Below the pieces are notes generated by a model that saw only the letters and a list, made by a program, of their open reading frames with translations, made no database searches and was not told the DNA's origin. Source: Flexithrix dorotheae DSM 6795 (GTDB taxonomy: Bacteria; Bacteroidota; Bacteroidia; Cytophagales; Flammeovirgaceae). Taken from it: a stretch of 64,000 nucleotides of DNA. Both the position numbers and the translations under genes were made by a program. Below, piece by piece: positions 1 to 8,959 of the stretch (positions within the stretch are counted from its first letter, which is position 1; every line of letters starts with the position of its first letter). The DNA lies in contig NZ_KB903430.1 of NCBI RefSeq assembly GCF_000379765.1, positions 282,945 through 346,944 on the forward strand, read 5' to 3'.

Positions 1-223
1 TAAAAGCCGGATAAATTTTTATGGTTTTATTCGAAAAAATCCTGCTTAAAGCCGGGTCCTCTCTGGTATCCAGTTGTTCCGGTTCACCAATGGCAGCTAG
101 CATTCTTTCTGCCGGCTTGGCATATACACTAGGATCTTTTTTACACAATTCAAGGTATTCTGAAACTGAAATTTCATTTACATCGGTACTGTAATTGGTT
201 TTAATCTTATCTAATACACCCAT
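1..223 (-). CDS. prkA: PrkA family serine protein kinase, N-terminal part (cut by window edge)
   Basis: Only the first 74 codons lie in the window; the gene continues leftwards past position 1. The start is the ATG complementary to 221-223. The peptide begins MGVLDKIKTNYS and carries the characteristic PrkA N-terminus: an EYLELCKKDPSVYAKPAERML segment followed by AAIGEP, then LSRIFSNKTIKIYPAF. This matches, by recollection, the E. coli YeaG/PrkA start (LQEFLTTCRQDRSAYANAAERLL, then AIGEP, LSRLFSNR and YPAF). PrkA proteins are AAA+ domain serine kinases linked to stress and stationary-phase physiology, often encoded with yeaH- and spoVR-like genes; those partners would be outside this window. 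The AAA+ and kinase domains are not visible here, so the call rests on the N-terminus alone. Confidence 0.88.
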   Translation of the reverse strand, partial: MGVLDKIKTNYSTDVNEISVSEYLELCKKDPSVYAKPAERMLAAIGEPEQLDTREDPALSRIFSNKTIKIYPAF

Positions 224-992
224 AATTAATATTTTGATTTATAAAATTGACTTCAATAAAAACCTTTTTAATTGAATCGTAAATTCAAATATTGTTTGTC
301 AGTTTAATAGGGATTTAAATATTTACTTTAAAAAATCTACCAAAAGGTAGTTGTAATGACTAAAAGTAACTTTCTTGGTATTTTTACCCTGGTGTTGGGA
401 ATAGTTTATTAGTAAATTAAAAAATTAGAAAGTAGTTGTAATATAAATTTTGTAGAATTTACAATGAAAACATTTAACAATCTTTTTGATTATCGACTAT
501 TTAGTACACAAAAAAGTTTGATACAATTTTTCAAAGAACTTGGGCGAAGGAATACAGCCTGATTTATTTAGTAATCTTATTTTAAATTTCGCCCCTGATG
601 GTTTGTCTTGAAGGTTTTTAGCACAATTATTTTCAATACTTATGCTAAATTTAATCTAAAAATTCAAAATCATTTACCTAATTAAGGTAAATTATAGTGA
701 AAACATTGGCTATAACCTAAAATTTCACAGGAAATAAATATCCCGATATTACGACTATAGCATATAAAAAAAAGTTAATTCGATAAAAATTATTACATGG
801 TAATAACAACATTCCAAATAAAAATATTCAAACTTTTATTAAAAACAACAAAAAAAGCAAACAGTTTTAACTTTAAACCATTTGCTTCTTTCCCCTTTTT
901 GTAATCCTGATTCTATAATTAAACCGGCTCTGTGCTAACTTTTTCGTTATAAGTAGATCAAAATATTTTTAATTAATTGCACTCCCATTTTA
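224..992. other. Non-coding gap between prkA start and the SiaB-like gene
   Basis: AT-rich spacer of about 770 bases with no convincing reading frame on either strand. It contains the intrinsic terminator of the SiaB-like gene (850-887). A GC-rich 7-base inverted pair (GGGCGAA at 542-548 and TTCGCCC at 588-594) stands out in the AT background, and an 11-base direct repeat (GTAGTTGTAAT) occurs near 347 and 432. I see no tRNA or recognisable RNA. The prkA promoter should lie within about 150 bases of position 223, but I find no perfect TAnnTTTG box there. Confidence 0.5.
850..887 (-). terminator. Intrinsic terminator of the SiaB-like gene
   Basis: On the minus strand, about 105 bases after the stop of the gene at 993-1526, there is a hairpin with AAGCAAA pairing TTTGCTT, an inner GTTT/AAAC pairing, and a run of seven T directly after it. 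Confidence 0.6.
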
Positions 993-1526
993 TCATTGGT
1001 CTTCCACTATTTTTTCTACCTTAATATCCAGACTGTATCTTGAAAAATCCTCATTTTCAGGGACAATTGAAGCCTGCAAATTATTTTCCGATAAAATGGC
1101 TACCTGAATTAATCCTATCCCTGCTCCTTTACTTCTCTCTCCCTGAGGCTTTCCTCTTTGCTCTCTTTTATATTTTCTTAGGGCTTCTTTATCCATTCCC
1201 TTGATCGTAGCACAACTTTCTTCGAGTTCTCCAGCATATTGCTGTTCCACCAAATTGCTACATTGTATAGTATATTGCTCTTCTTCCTCGGTAATGGAAA
1301 CCGAACCTATTCTTTTTTCCGAATCAGAATCAGTTATTTTTTCGGCTGAATAGAAAAAAATATTCTGAGTTAGCTCCATAAAAATTGAAAAAAGTTTCCG
1401 ATTAGTTTTTGGAGCATCGGCAAACCTTTCCCTTATCTGATCTCCCAAATGGGAAATCACTAATTCATCAATTACACCTGAATGAAAAACAACCTTTGAG
1501 TTATTAGTTTGTACTTCAACTGACAT
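993..1526 (-). CDS. SiaB-like (DUF6272) protein kinase with a histidine-kinase-type ATPase fold
   Basis: A 177-residue cytoplasmic protein without signal peptide or membrane segment. It shows the compact GHKL ATPase pattern: an N-box-like ELTQN at residues 51-55 and a G-box GAGIGLIQVA near residue 134. Length and layout fit the SiaB/DUF6272 family. In Pseudomonas, SiaB is a kinase that phosphorylates the STAS-like SiaC and is opposed by the phosphatase SiaA, so controlling a diguanylate cyclase. No siaC- or siaA-like gene is adjacent, so the gene stands alone. Two other genes in the window carry STAS-like domains (8061-8459 and 57445-60207), but any link is only inference. The 610-base upstream gap should hold its promoter. 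Confidence 0.8.
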   Translation of the reverse strand: MSVEVQTNNSKVVFHSGVIDELVISHLGDQIRERFADAPKTNRKLFSIFMELTQNIFFYSAEKITDSDSEKRIGSVSITEEEEQYTIQCSNLVEQQYAGELEESCATIKGMDKEALRKYKREQRGKPQGERSKGAGIGLIQVAILSENNLQASIVPENEDFSRYSLDIKVEKIVEDQ

Positions 1527-2136
1527 TTTAGAAAATGATATTTTTTAAATGAATAGTTTGGTTTTGTTTCCACAAGCAAACTACCACTTGCTGGCAATTT
1601 GAATTTTTTTGAAAAATCGTAGGTATAACGCAAGAAATTAAAAAATGGGGTGTATAAGTTTTTGCCAGCTGGAGTTGAGTGAAGTATTTAGAAAATTAAG
1701 GTAATTTGTTCAAAAAATATTAGCTTATCATTCATTTATTACCCAGTGATTATTTTTAAAAAAACCAGAAATAAAATAGACTCTTCTGTATACATATGTT
1801 ACAAACCTAGAATTAAAGCGCACAAAATACTGATAATCAATAAATTAAGCTCAAAAAAGCAAATTTAAATCACCACCTTTTTTTTAATAATCAACAATTT
1901 TCTTACTTCCAATTAAAAAATTGCAAGCTCAAATTTTTATTCCAAAAAATTGTGTCTAATTCGAGAATGGCGTGAAGTTTTGATGGCCAACTCAAAAAAT
2001 CATTATAGTTTTTGAACCAAAAAGCAAAATTCCCTATTGAATTAGTATGCCAGGTTAATTATCAAAATTTTATAGGCAGATTTAAACCCCGGTTTTTTAG
2101 ATCGGGGTTTATTTTTTTTAAGTCACTATTTAAACT
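1527..2136. other. Non-coding gap with inverted repeats and a plus-strand terminator
   Basis: About 610 AT-rich bases without a supportable reading frame. Near the start of the SiaB-like gene an 8-base inverted pair, GCTGGCAA (1590-1597) and TTGCCAGC (1662-1669), could fold in its leader. A strong terminator-like hairpin at 2084-2119 has its T-run on the plus strand although no plus-strand gene is visible upstream. Confidence 0.5.
2084..2119 (+). terminator. Intrinsic terminator hairpin, orphan on the plus strand
   Basis: AAACCCCG (2084-2091) pairs perfectly with CGGGGTTT (2103-2110) around an 11-base loop and is followed by A and eight T. On the minus strand it lies about 25 bases after the rhomboid stop and is preceded by an A-run, so it may end that transcript too, but the T-run points to plus-strand termination. 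Confidence 0.7.
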
Positions 2137-2772
2137 CTAAAAAATCGACCAGGAAGATAGTTTTTCCACAAAAGAAGCAGGAACAGAGGGATCAATTGCT
2201 ACACTTGCTATTACGCCAAACAATGCTCCGAACAAATGTGCATCATGCCCAATTCCATCAAGACTCCCATTTTTTGACATGTTATAAGAGTACAATAGAT
2301 AAATAGTCGCGAAAATAAATCCGGGAATTCCTATCGGAATAAATATAAGATAAAGTTTATTTAAGGGGAAAAACATCACATAAGCCAAAACAATAGCCGA
2401 AGTACCACCTGAAGCACCAAGAGCATGGTATCCTGGATTTTCTTTGTGTTTTAAATAGGACGGGATTCCCGCAATAATTACTGCAATAATAAAAAATACC
2501 ACATAAAGGATTTTTCCCAGTTCTCCGAACCTATAATCGAAAACAGCCTCCAGGGTACTTCCGAAAAGATACATGGTGAACATGTTAAAAAATAAATGCA
2601 TGTAACCACTATGGATAAATCCGGAAGTTATAAATCTATAATATTCATTGTCATTCTTAATTTTATAGGGGGTAAACATGAATTTCATTTTCAACCCATA
2701 GTTTTTATCAGCATATAAACTCACCAAAACTATTATTATGACCAGAATCGTATTCGCACTAATATTTTCCAT
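2137..2772 (-). CDS. Rhomboid family intramembrane serine protease
   Basis: A 211-residue polytopic membrane protein. The rhomboid signature is present: HLFFNMFTMYLFG with H60 and N63 in the early helix, the nucleophile in GASGG (Ser121), and the second catalytic residue as His179 in AHLFGALFGV. Hydrophobic segments lie near residues 8-20, 58-72, 88-104, 120-136, 138-162 and 178-193, consistent with a six-helix core. It cleaves substrates inside the membrane; its substrate cannot be told. It is last in an apparent operon with radA (39 bases upstream) and a secreted unknown. A second rhomboid is encoded at 25043-25633. Confidence 0.93.
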   Translation of the reverse strand: MENISANTILVIIIVLVSLYADKNYGLKMKFMFTPYKIKNDNEYYRFITSGFIHSGYMHLFFNMFTMYLFGSTLEAVFDYRFGELGKILYVVFFIIAVIIAGIPSYLKHKENPGYHALGASGGTSAIVLAYVMFFPLNKLYLIFIPIGIPGFIFATIYLLYSYNMSKNGSLDGIGHDAHLFGALFGVIASVAIDPSVPASFVEKLSSWSIF

Positions 2773-2811
2773 TCGAAAAAGAAATCTTCTTTAATTTAAT
2801 TAATTGTCTGA

Positions 2812-4191
2812 TTATTTAAATAACTTGTTCATAAGGTCATCTAGTTTGCCCACCAGGTTGATCTTTATTTTATAGTTTTTCAAATCCATCCCTTTCATAT
2901 TATATTTCGATATATAAATCTCCTTAAATCCCAGTTTTTCAGCTTCTGAAATTCTGTTTTCAATTCGATTAACCGCCCTTATTTCCCCCCCCAGGCCTAC
3001 TTCCGCTGCAAAACAAATTTTGCTATCTACAGAATATTCCTCCAGGGAAGAAATAATAGAGGCACAAACGGCCAGATCAATTGCAGGATCTTCTATTTTT
3101 AAGCCTCCGGTAATGTTAAGGAAAACATCCTGAAGTCCCAATCGAAGCCCCCCTCTTTTTTCCAGAACAGCCAATATCATATTGAGTCGTTTGGCATCAA
3201 AACCGGTGCAGCTTCTTTGTGGGTTACCATATACTGATGTACTTACAAGCGATTGAATTTCAATCAATAAAGGTCTATTACCCTCCAGGGTAGCACCAAT
3301 TGTAATTCCACTTAAATCCTCATCTCTTTGAGAAATCAGGATTTCTGAAGGGTTACTCACCTGCCTTAAACCTACAGATTGCATTTCATAAATTCCAAGT
3401 TCTGAAGTGGAACCAAACCGATTTTTAGTAGTTCTCAAAATTCTGTAACTCATGTGCCGATCACCCTCAAACTGTAAAACGGTATCTACCATATGTTCTA
3501 AAACTTTAGGGCCGGCAATACTTCCTTCCTTATTGATATGCCCGATTAAAAAAACCGGAGTTTGCGTTTCTTTTGCAAATTGAATGAGTTCGGAAGTACA
3601 TTCCCTTACCTGCGAGACACTTCCTGCTGCAGATTCCACCAGATTAGATGCCAGAGTTTGGATGGAATCTATGACCAAAATATCTGGTTGTTCCTTCTTT
3701 ACATGCTGAAAAATATGCTGTGTATTGGTTTCTGTGAGGATAAAGCAATTATTGGATTTCAAGGCTAGCCGATCAGCACGCATTTTTATTTGCTGGGCAC
3801 TTTCTTCTCCCGATACATATAACACTTTCTGAAAAGGGAGGCTCAAGGCCACTTGTAACATTAGGGTTGACTTGCCAATTCCCGGTTCCCCACCTATTAA
3901 GACAACCGAACCTGGCATAATTCCCCCTCCCAATACCCTGTTCAGCTCACTGTCATTAGTATCCGTGCGGTCCTCTTCACTATACACAATTTCGGCAATG
4001 GGAAATGGTTTATTTACCTTTTTTTTCTGATCTGTTGAGGAAACCCAGGAGCCTTTTTGTTCTACAGGAGACTGAACAATCTCCTCTACCATGGCATTCC
4101 AGGTACCACAAGAAGGACATTTCCCCATAAATTTTGGAGAATTATAACCACATTCCTGACAAAAATATGCTGTTTTAGTTTTCTTGGCCAT
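2812..4191 (-). CDS. radA: DNA repair/recombination ATPase RadA (Sms)
   Basis: Start chosen at MAKKTKTAYFC (position 4191), giving 459 residues, the usual RadA length. The open frame runs a further 39 codons upstream, but that extension has no RadA similarity and overlaps the neighbouring gene. In order: a four-cysteine zinc finger (CQECG and CPSCGTW, about residues 11-30), a RecA-like domain with Walker A GGEPGIGKST, the RadA-specific KNRFG motif, and a C-terminal Lon-protease-like domain (GGLRLGLQDVFLNITGG onwards) that serves as a DNA-binding scaffold. RadA promotes branch migration and processing of recombination intermediates. It sits in a minus-strand operon, 91 bases after a secreted unknown and 39 bases before a rhomboid gene. 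Confidence 0.96.
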   Translation of the reverse strand: MAKKTKTAYFCQECGYNSPKFMGKCPSCGTWNAMVEEIVQSPVEQKGSWVSSTDQKKKVNKPFPIAEIVYSEEDRTDTNDSELNRVLGGGIMPGSVVLIGGEPGIGKSTLMLQVALSLPFQKVLYVSGEESAQQIKMRADRLALKSNNCFILTETNTQHIFQHVKKEQPDILVIDSIQTLASNLVESAAGSVSQVRECTSELIQFAKETQTPVFLIGHINKEGSIAGPKVLEHMVDTVLQFEGDRHMSYRILRTTKNRFGSTSELGIYEMQSVGLRQVSNPSEILISQRDEDLSGITIGATLEGNRPLLIEIQSLVSTSVYGNPQRSCTGFDAKRLNMILAVLEKRGGLRLGLQDVFLNITGGLKIEDPAIDLAVCASIISSLEEYSVDSKICFAAEVGLGGEIRAVNRIENRISEAEKLGFKEIYISKYNMKGMDLKNYKIKINLVGKLDDLMNKLFK

Positions 4192-4282
4192 CCTCCAAAA
4201 ATAGAGAAAATTAGAGAATATTTTATTTGAAAACTTAAGGGTAGATTGAATTTTTACAGAAGAATGACAACTAAAAAATAAT

Positions 4283-4915
4283 TCATTCCAAATCAGTTCC
4301 GCTCCCAATCCATTTGTATTCGGGATCTACAAGATGATTGAAATAATCAATCAGAAAAATCTGATGATTGGGTTTGGTTAAATTAATTCTCTGGTCGTGA
4401 ATAAAACTGTTTATTTTCGATTCATAAGCACTCATAAATGGCATTACATCCTTTTTAAAGTTATTAACCATGTAGGTTTTCTGGCCAACACTGATATAAT
4501 AAAAAGCCTTTAATGCGCCATCATGGTGGGAAGTTTGCCCGTTAAAACTCACGTATTCACCATCTCTCAACACTACAATGGGCCCGTCAATTAATAATTC
4601 AAGAAAAGTATTGTTTACAAAACCTATTTTTTCAATAAAATTTTGAGAGGTAAACACTCTTTCTTTCTCCCGCTCCTGATCAAAAAATGTGAAATAACTC
4701 ACTGAATAAGGGGTAAAAGCTTTTATTTTTGTCCCATTTTTTAACCTTACTACTTTTGTATTGATATTATAATTTATTTTTCCCTTTAATACATTCCCAT
4801 CAGTAAGAATAACTTCTCCCTTATACCAATTTTTTTCAATAGTATCTCCAAATACAAGGCAGAAAGAAAAATAGAAGAAGGTGAAAGTAAAAATACTCCT
4901 AATGATAATTCCCAT
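4283..4915 (-). CDS. Secreted protein of unknown function
   Basis: A 210-residue protein with a clear signal peptide (MGIIIRSIFTFTFFYFSFCLVFGD). After it comes a beta-rich segment, roughly residues 30-75 (WYKGEVILTDGNVLKGKINY, then VVRLKNGTKIKAFTPYSVSYFTFFD). This resembles the small SH3-like repeats in many Bacteroidota envelope proteins, where a 'note the level of gene X and its storage' type pattern (xGxVxLxDGxxLxGxI) is common. The rest is not recognised. It heads the radA-rhomboid operon. No lipobox is visible, so a periplasmic or outer-membrane-associated location is inferred. Reality of the gene is supported by the signal peptide, length and operon position. Confidence 0.7.
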   Translation of the reverse strand: MGIIIRSIFTFTFFYFSFCLVFGDTIEKNWYKGEVILTDGNVLKGKINYNINTKVVRLKNGTKIKAFTPYSVSYFTFFDQEREKERVFTSQNFIEKIGFVNNTFLELLIDGPIVVLRDGEYVSFNGQTSHHDGALKAFYYISVGQKTYMVNNFKKDVMPFMSAYESKINSFIHDQRINLTKPNHQIFLIDYFNHLVDPEYKWIGSGTDLE

Positions 4916-5088
4916 AATTGGATTGCAGTGTTAGTCTTGTTTGTGGTAAATTGAAAATTAACTCAAAAAAAACAGGCATATTTTAGACCATGACTAAAAA
5001 AATATTCTTTTAGTTAAAACAAGAATCATACACAAATCAGATATTCCAGAATAAAATTCCAAAATTCCTACCTTTACTACTAAGGAAG

Positions 5089-7731
5089 TTATAATAATTT
5101 AAAAGTAAGGGATAATTTTATGGCCAGGTTATCGGAAAAGGAATCAAATCCATATGGACCATACCTGTAAAAACCACCCACTCCAAGGCCGGCAAATGCA
5201 ATTCTGTAAATATCTTTTATGATTAGCCCGGATTCATAAAAACCCTTTTCCATTGTTTTGAATGGATAGTTAAGATGCTGTTCCTGATTGCTTAGTTCCC
5301 CAAATCCAGCAGCTGAAGTCAGGTAAAATTCTGGTTCCGATTTTCTTCTTTTAATGGTGGCTTTAAAAAGTTTATGGGTGTAGAATAAGGCAATGTATTT
5401 GTCAGACAAAAACTCATTCATTTGCATGGTCTGAAAACTATTTACAGCCTCCAGTTGAAACCAGTCACTACTGGTATAACTTCCCCTGATATTAAATAAA
5501 TCAGTGTATGGCAAATTTCCATCAATTACATACCCTCCCGAAACCTGGAAGGAGGGCTCGCCAAACCGATGGAAAGTAAAAGTCTTCTGAACTTTAAAAT
5601 CTAATTTGGTATAATCAAATTCTCCCTCCAATATACCATCGAATCCTTTATATAAATTCAGCCAGACCAAGGGATATTTTGTGCCAGTAGAAATTTTATT
5701 TCCAAGTAATTGCACATATTTCTCCCTAAATGAATATTTCAAACCTACTTTTAATTCTGTGAAATTAAATTCATTTTGAGGGGTAGAAGAAATCTCATTT
5801 CCTCCTTCTGTATTCAAAAACTGGTAGCTGGTAGTCACTTTTTTATTCACCTGGCTAAATCCCACCTGAACATCAAGATATTTGAGTGTATAAAAACTTA
5901 ACCTTGCCTCCTTTCGCTCTACTTTATCCATGTTTTCAATTAAAATACTCCTGTACGTTTCAGAAGAAAGTAAATTATTATCCAGGTAAAAACTGGTTCC
6001 TCCAGATTCAAAAACATCATTGGAATAAAGTAATGAGAAGGTCAGGTCATTTCTTTTGGTCAGAAAGAAATTAATATCCCCTCCGTATTTAAAGGCTTTG
6101 TCTTTGGTACCATAGGCGAAATAACCACCTAAATTAAAGGCATTCGATAATTTTTTACTGGTATGAAGTCCACCACCAAGCCGCAATCCCTCATACAGGT
6201 TAAAATTCACAATTCGATTTAAATCCAACTGTAAATAACCCAGCGGGAGCTTTCCAGAAGTCAGCATGCTTACACCAGCCATAAACCGGTCAAGCTTGGC
6301 TTCTTTCCCGATACTATCAATAAAAGTATATGTTTCTAAGTCTTTCGGCTGAAGTGGTTCTACCCTGTATTGTGCCCAATACTCATCCTTTCTTTTATTC
6401 GCATCCGGGGCAAATTCAATGGCATCCCTGTTAAAATCCCTCCCTCTTATTTCACGCTTTCCATTTTTTTCCGGCTCTATCCTGATATCCGACAAATAGG
6501 ACCTTCCTACGCCCTTCACTCCTTCATTTTCTTCCGCTTCAGGATCCTGAATTATCATATCGGTATTCAATTGCTGTGGAAACCAAAACTGACCATGAAG
6601 CAATTCATATTGCTGTTGAATTCGAATAACAAAAGTTTGTTCTTTATTGGCTGCTTCCGCTTTTACATTTTGGATGGCATAGCCGTTGGTATTGATGTAT
6701 AAAAAACCTTTGAGCCCTTCGAAATTCAGATTTTTCGGTTCAAAGCTAATTACATAAACAGTATCCTGATCCTTATAAATTGAGTCCTCAAGCGTAAAGT
6801 AATACTTTTTAAAACTTCCCTTACTTATTGGATTCAGGTAGGTTTTAAACATAATTTTAATCTGATCATCGTAAAAAGAAAAAGGCTGAAAAGAATTTGC
6901 CATAGTAGTAAACATGGGATTTTTCAGCCCTGAAACTCTATTGGCTAACACCATTTCTTTACTTCTATCGGGGAAAAGATACTTTCGTTCAGTAACCGAT
7001 TCCATTAAAAACAAATGTTTGTCCTCCAGAAACTCATCTAATTCCATTTCTTCCTCTTCATTATTTTCTTCCGGTTCTTCCTCTTCCTCATCATTTGCTC
7101 CTTTTTTCCCTTTTGAATTGTTATTTCTTTTCTTCTTACTTTCCTTTTCCTCATCCTCATCAAAGTTAATCCCAAATGATTCTTCGTTATCCTTTGTTTT
7201 TTCTGAGTCTGCCACAACAGTAGAATCTCTTTTTACTTTGGGAACACTATCACTTTCCTCCAGTCCGGTTACAAAAAATTTATTATAAGACTTGTAAGAA
7301 AATGATTTTATCTTTTCAGGATTGTTCTTCTTTTTGTTCTTTGCAGCCAGCCTTATAATTCTATGAGCCGGATTCTCACCAGCCAGAATGTCCACCTCCT
7401 TTAGTGCTTTAATCTGGCTATTTAACCTTATAGTGAGGTTTTTAAAATCAACATTGGGGTTTTGAACACTGTAATTATCTGGGATTATTTTCACAGGATC
7501 GTACCCCACATAACTAAATTGAATGGTTTCTATCGGCAGGGATGAGGTATAAGAAAAAGTCCCGTCAATTCTGGTGGTAGTTCCTTTTCGAGCTTCATTA
7601 ATTACAATATTTACAAAGGCTAATGGCTCTTTGGTTTTAGCATCAATTACTTTTCCTTTAATAAAATTGAGCTGAGCATTACAACAAAGAGATATAAAGA
7701 CAAAAAAATGAATTAGGATGGCAGCTTTCAT
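5089..7731 (-). CDS. DUF5686 / carboxypeptidase-regulatory-like outer-membrane protein
   Basis: An 880-residue exported protein. Residues 1-19 form a signal peptide ending in CNAQ. Residues 24-115 are a CarboxypepD_reg-like beta-sandwich (GKVIDAKTKEPLAFVNIVI, FSYVGYDP). A DUF5686 domain follows, and the C-terminal half is rich in alternating aromatic strands (for example GGYFAYGTKDKAFKYGG) and ends LSLTFKLL, typical of an outer-membrane beta-barrel with a terminal strand. Between about residues 160 and 232 is an unusual low-complexity insert, alternating acidic and Lys/Arg/Asn runs. Members are abundant in Bacteroidota, but their role in the envelope is not firmly known. It appears monocistronic, with 173 bases to the downstream operon and about 330 bases upstream. 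Confidence 0.88.
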   Translation of the reverse strand: MKAAILIHFFVFISLCCNAQLNFIKGKVIDAKTKEPLAFVNIVINEARKGTTTRIDGTFSYTSSLPIETIQFSYVGYDPVKIIPDNYSVQNPNVDFKNLTIRLNSQIKALKEVDILAGENPAHRIIRLAAKNKKKNNPEKIKSFSYKSYNKFFVTGLEESDSVPKVKRDSTVVADSEKTKDNEESFGINFDEDEEKESKKKRNNNSKGKKGANDEEEEEPEENNEEEEMELDEFLEDKHLFLMESVTERKYLFPDRSKEMVLANRVSGLKNPMFTTMANSFQPFSFYDDQIKIMFKTYLNPISKGSFKKYYFTLEDSIYKDQDTVYVISFEPKNLNFEGLKGFLYINTNGYAIQNVKAEAANKEQTFVIRIQQQYELLHGQFWFPQQLNTDMIIQDPEAEENEGVKGVGRSYLSDIRIEPEKNGKREIRGRDFNRDAIEFAPDANKRKDEYWAQYRVEPLQPKDLETYTFIDSIGKEAKLDRFMAGVSMLTSGKLPLGYLQLDLNRIVNFNLYEGLRLGGGLHTSKKLSNAFNLGGYFAYGTKDKAFKYGGDINFFLTKRNDLTFSLLYSNDVFESGGTSFYLDNNLLSSETYRSILIENMDKVERKEARLSFYTLKYLDVQVGFSQVNKKVTTSYQFLNTEGGNEISSTPQNEFNFTELKVGLKYSFREKYVQLLGNKISTGTKYPLVWLNLYKGFDGILEGEFDYTKLDFKVQKTFTFHRFGEPSFQVSGGYVIDGNLPYTDLFNIRGSYTSSDWFQLEAVNSFQTMQMNEFLSDKYIALFYTHKLFKATIKRRKSEPEFYLTSAAGFGELSNQEQHLNYPFKTMEKGFYESGLIIKDIYRIAFAGLGVGGFYRYGPYGFDSFSDNLAIKLSLTFKLL

Positions 7732-8060
7732 TCACAAAAAATTTATTGAACTCTCAAGACGATTTGGCTTTTAAAAAGTTACTAAAACCAATAAAAAGGT
7801 TAGAAAAAATTTATTTTAAATTAAGCGCTTTGTAACCAATCGTAAACCAAATTATTTCCCTTAACACCAAAATGTACAATGATCCACCGGGAAATAACCG
7901 AAATTTTAATATCTTATCTTGAAAAAATTCAATGATGTATAAAATAGGATTTAAATAAACGAAAAAGAAAAGTTGACTTATAAAATTAGCAATTTACAGT
8001 GGGAGTTGTAGTAAAAACATTGTAAACCAAATGAGAATTAACAGCTAAACAAAAAAACAT
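7732..8060. other. Divergent intergenic region
   Basis: About 330 bases between the DUF5686 gene (minus) and the STAS-like gene (plus). It must hold both promoters. I find no perfect TAnnTTTG -7 box for either gene and no open frame, hairpin or repeat worth naming. Confidence 0.4.
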
Positions 8061-8459
8061 ATGTCAACTAAATTTGCCAGCATTCATTTTAAGGAGAAGG
8101 ATATTATTTACGTAAAGTTTACCAGTATAAAACCAGAGATCAACCAATTTGAAGAATACCTCAAGGAGCTAACAAAAAACATGATTAGTGCCGATCAAAA
8201 GGTTTTTATTATTTTAGATGCCACTTACTCTTTTTTCCTGCCTTTTGAACTCAGGAAAAAACAGGCACAATGGATGAAAGAAAATAAGGAGTTGATTATA
8301 GAAAAAGTTTTATGCACAATTTCCGTTATTCCAAACGCTATTCAAAGGACGGTGCTTTACAGTATTTTTGCAATTCAAAAACCATATTCTCCCTATAAGA
8401 TTTTTAAGAGTGTAAAAGAGAGCATGGATTACATTTCTTATCACAAGGAATTAGTTTAA
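8061..8459 (+). CDS. STAS/SpoIIAA-like small protein
   Basis: A 132-residue soluble protein, start ATG, no signal peptide. It reads as an alpha/beta domain: two N-terminal strands (FASIHF, IIYVKF), a helix, then a buried strand VFIILDAT at about residues 48-55, helices rich in RKK, and a final strand-helix pattern. The segment ILDATYSFFLPFELRKKQAQWM resembles FILDVRLYEGVSRKGRNLFL in the histidine kinase encoded at 57445-60207, where the same kind of domain occurs in tandem. STAS/SEC14-type domains bind small ligands or partner kinases. Family assignment is by pattern only. The next gene (DCC oxidoreductase) starts 78 bases downstream and may have its own promoter. Confidence 0.6.
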   Translation: MSTKFASIHFKEKDIIYVKFTSIKPEINQFEEYLKELTKNMISADQKVFIILDATYSFFLPFELRKKQAQWMKENKELIIEKVLCTISVIPNAIQRTVLYSIFAIQKPYSPYKIFKSVKESMDYISYHKELV

Positions 8460-8493
8460 GCACTAAAAGGAACATTTTACTAATCAGATTAGT

Positions 8494-8501
8494 TATTTTT
8501 G
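8494..8501 (+). promoter_or_regulatory. Candidate Bacteroidota -7 box upstream of the DCC gene
   Basis: TATTTTTG matches TAnnTTTG and lies 37 bases before the ATG at 8538. No TTTG -33 box is seen at the usual spacing, so support is limited. Confidence 0.35.
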
Positions 8502-8537
8502 GAAACTAACAAGGCTGTCTAACCAGAAAAATTTGTA

Positions 8538-8957
8538 ATGGAAGGTTCTAAATCCGCTCAGATATACCAAAAAGTAATTTTGTTCGATGGAGTTTGCAAT
8601 TTGTGTAACTCCAGTGTTAATTTTATTATCGATCGGGACCCTCAAGCCAAATTCAAATTTACTTCTCTACAATCTGAGGAAGGCCAGGAAATCTTAAATG
8701 AATTCAATTTACCCACCAAAGATTTTGATACAATCATTTATGTAGAAAATGGCAAGTTATATAATAAATCTTCTGCAGCATTGAAAATAGCCAAAGGGCT
8801 CAACGGAGCATGGCCTCTACTTTATATTTTCTATTTCCTGCCTAAATTTTTCAGGGATTTCTTTTATAACATAATTGCCAAAAACCGGTACAAATGGTTT
8901 GGAAAAGAAGATGCCTGCCGAATTCCCACACCTGAACTCAAAAGCAGATTTATATAA
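8538..8957 (+). CDS. DCC family thiol-disulfide oxidoreductase (DUF393)
   Basis: A 139-residue protein with the family's redox signature FDGVCNLCNSSVNFI near residues 17-31, where the DGVCxLC motif gives the DCC family its name. The rest of the pattern is also present: FTSLQSEEGQEIL, DTIIYVENGKLYNKSSAALKI, and a C-terminal hydrophobic helical part (LLYIFYFLPKFFRDFFYNIIAKNRY). The family is predicted to be thioredoxin-like; substrates are mostly unknown. The stop lies two bases from the stop of the convergent RAYT-like gene, leaving no room for separate terminators. Confidence 0.88.
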   Translation: MEGSKSAQIYQKVILFDGVCNLCNSSVNFIIDRDPQAKFKFTSLQSEEGQEILNEFNLPTKDFDTIIYVENGKLYNKSSAALKIAKGLNGAWPLLYIFYFLPKFFRDFFYNIIAKNRYKWFGKEDACRIPTPELKSRFI

Positions 8958-8959
8958 AA

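Noticed and set aside
542-594. GC-rich inverted pair GGGCGAA/TTCGCCC that might be a structured RNA
   Set aside because: Only seven bases paired across a 39-base spacer with no further support.
6914-7288. Serine/phenylalanine-rich plus-strand frame within the DUF5686 gene
   Set aside because: It is the complement of the Glu/Lys low-complexity insert.
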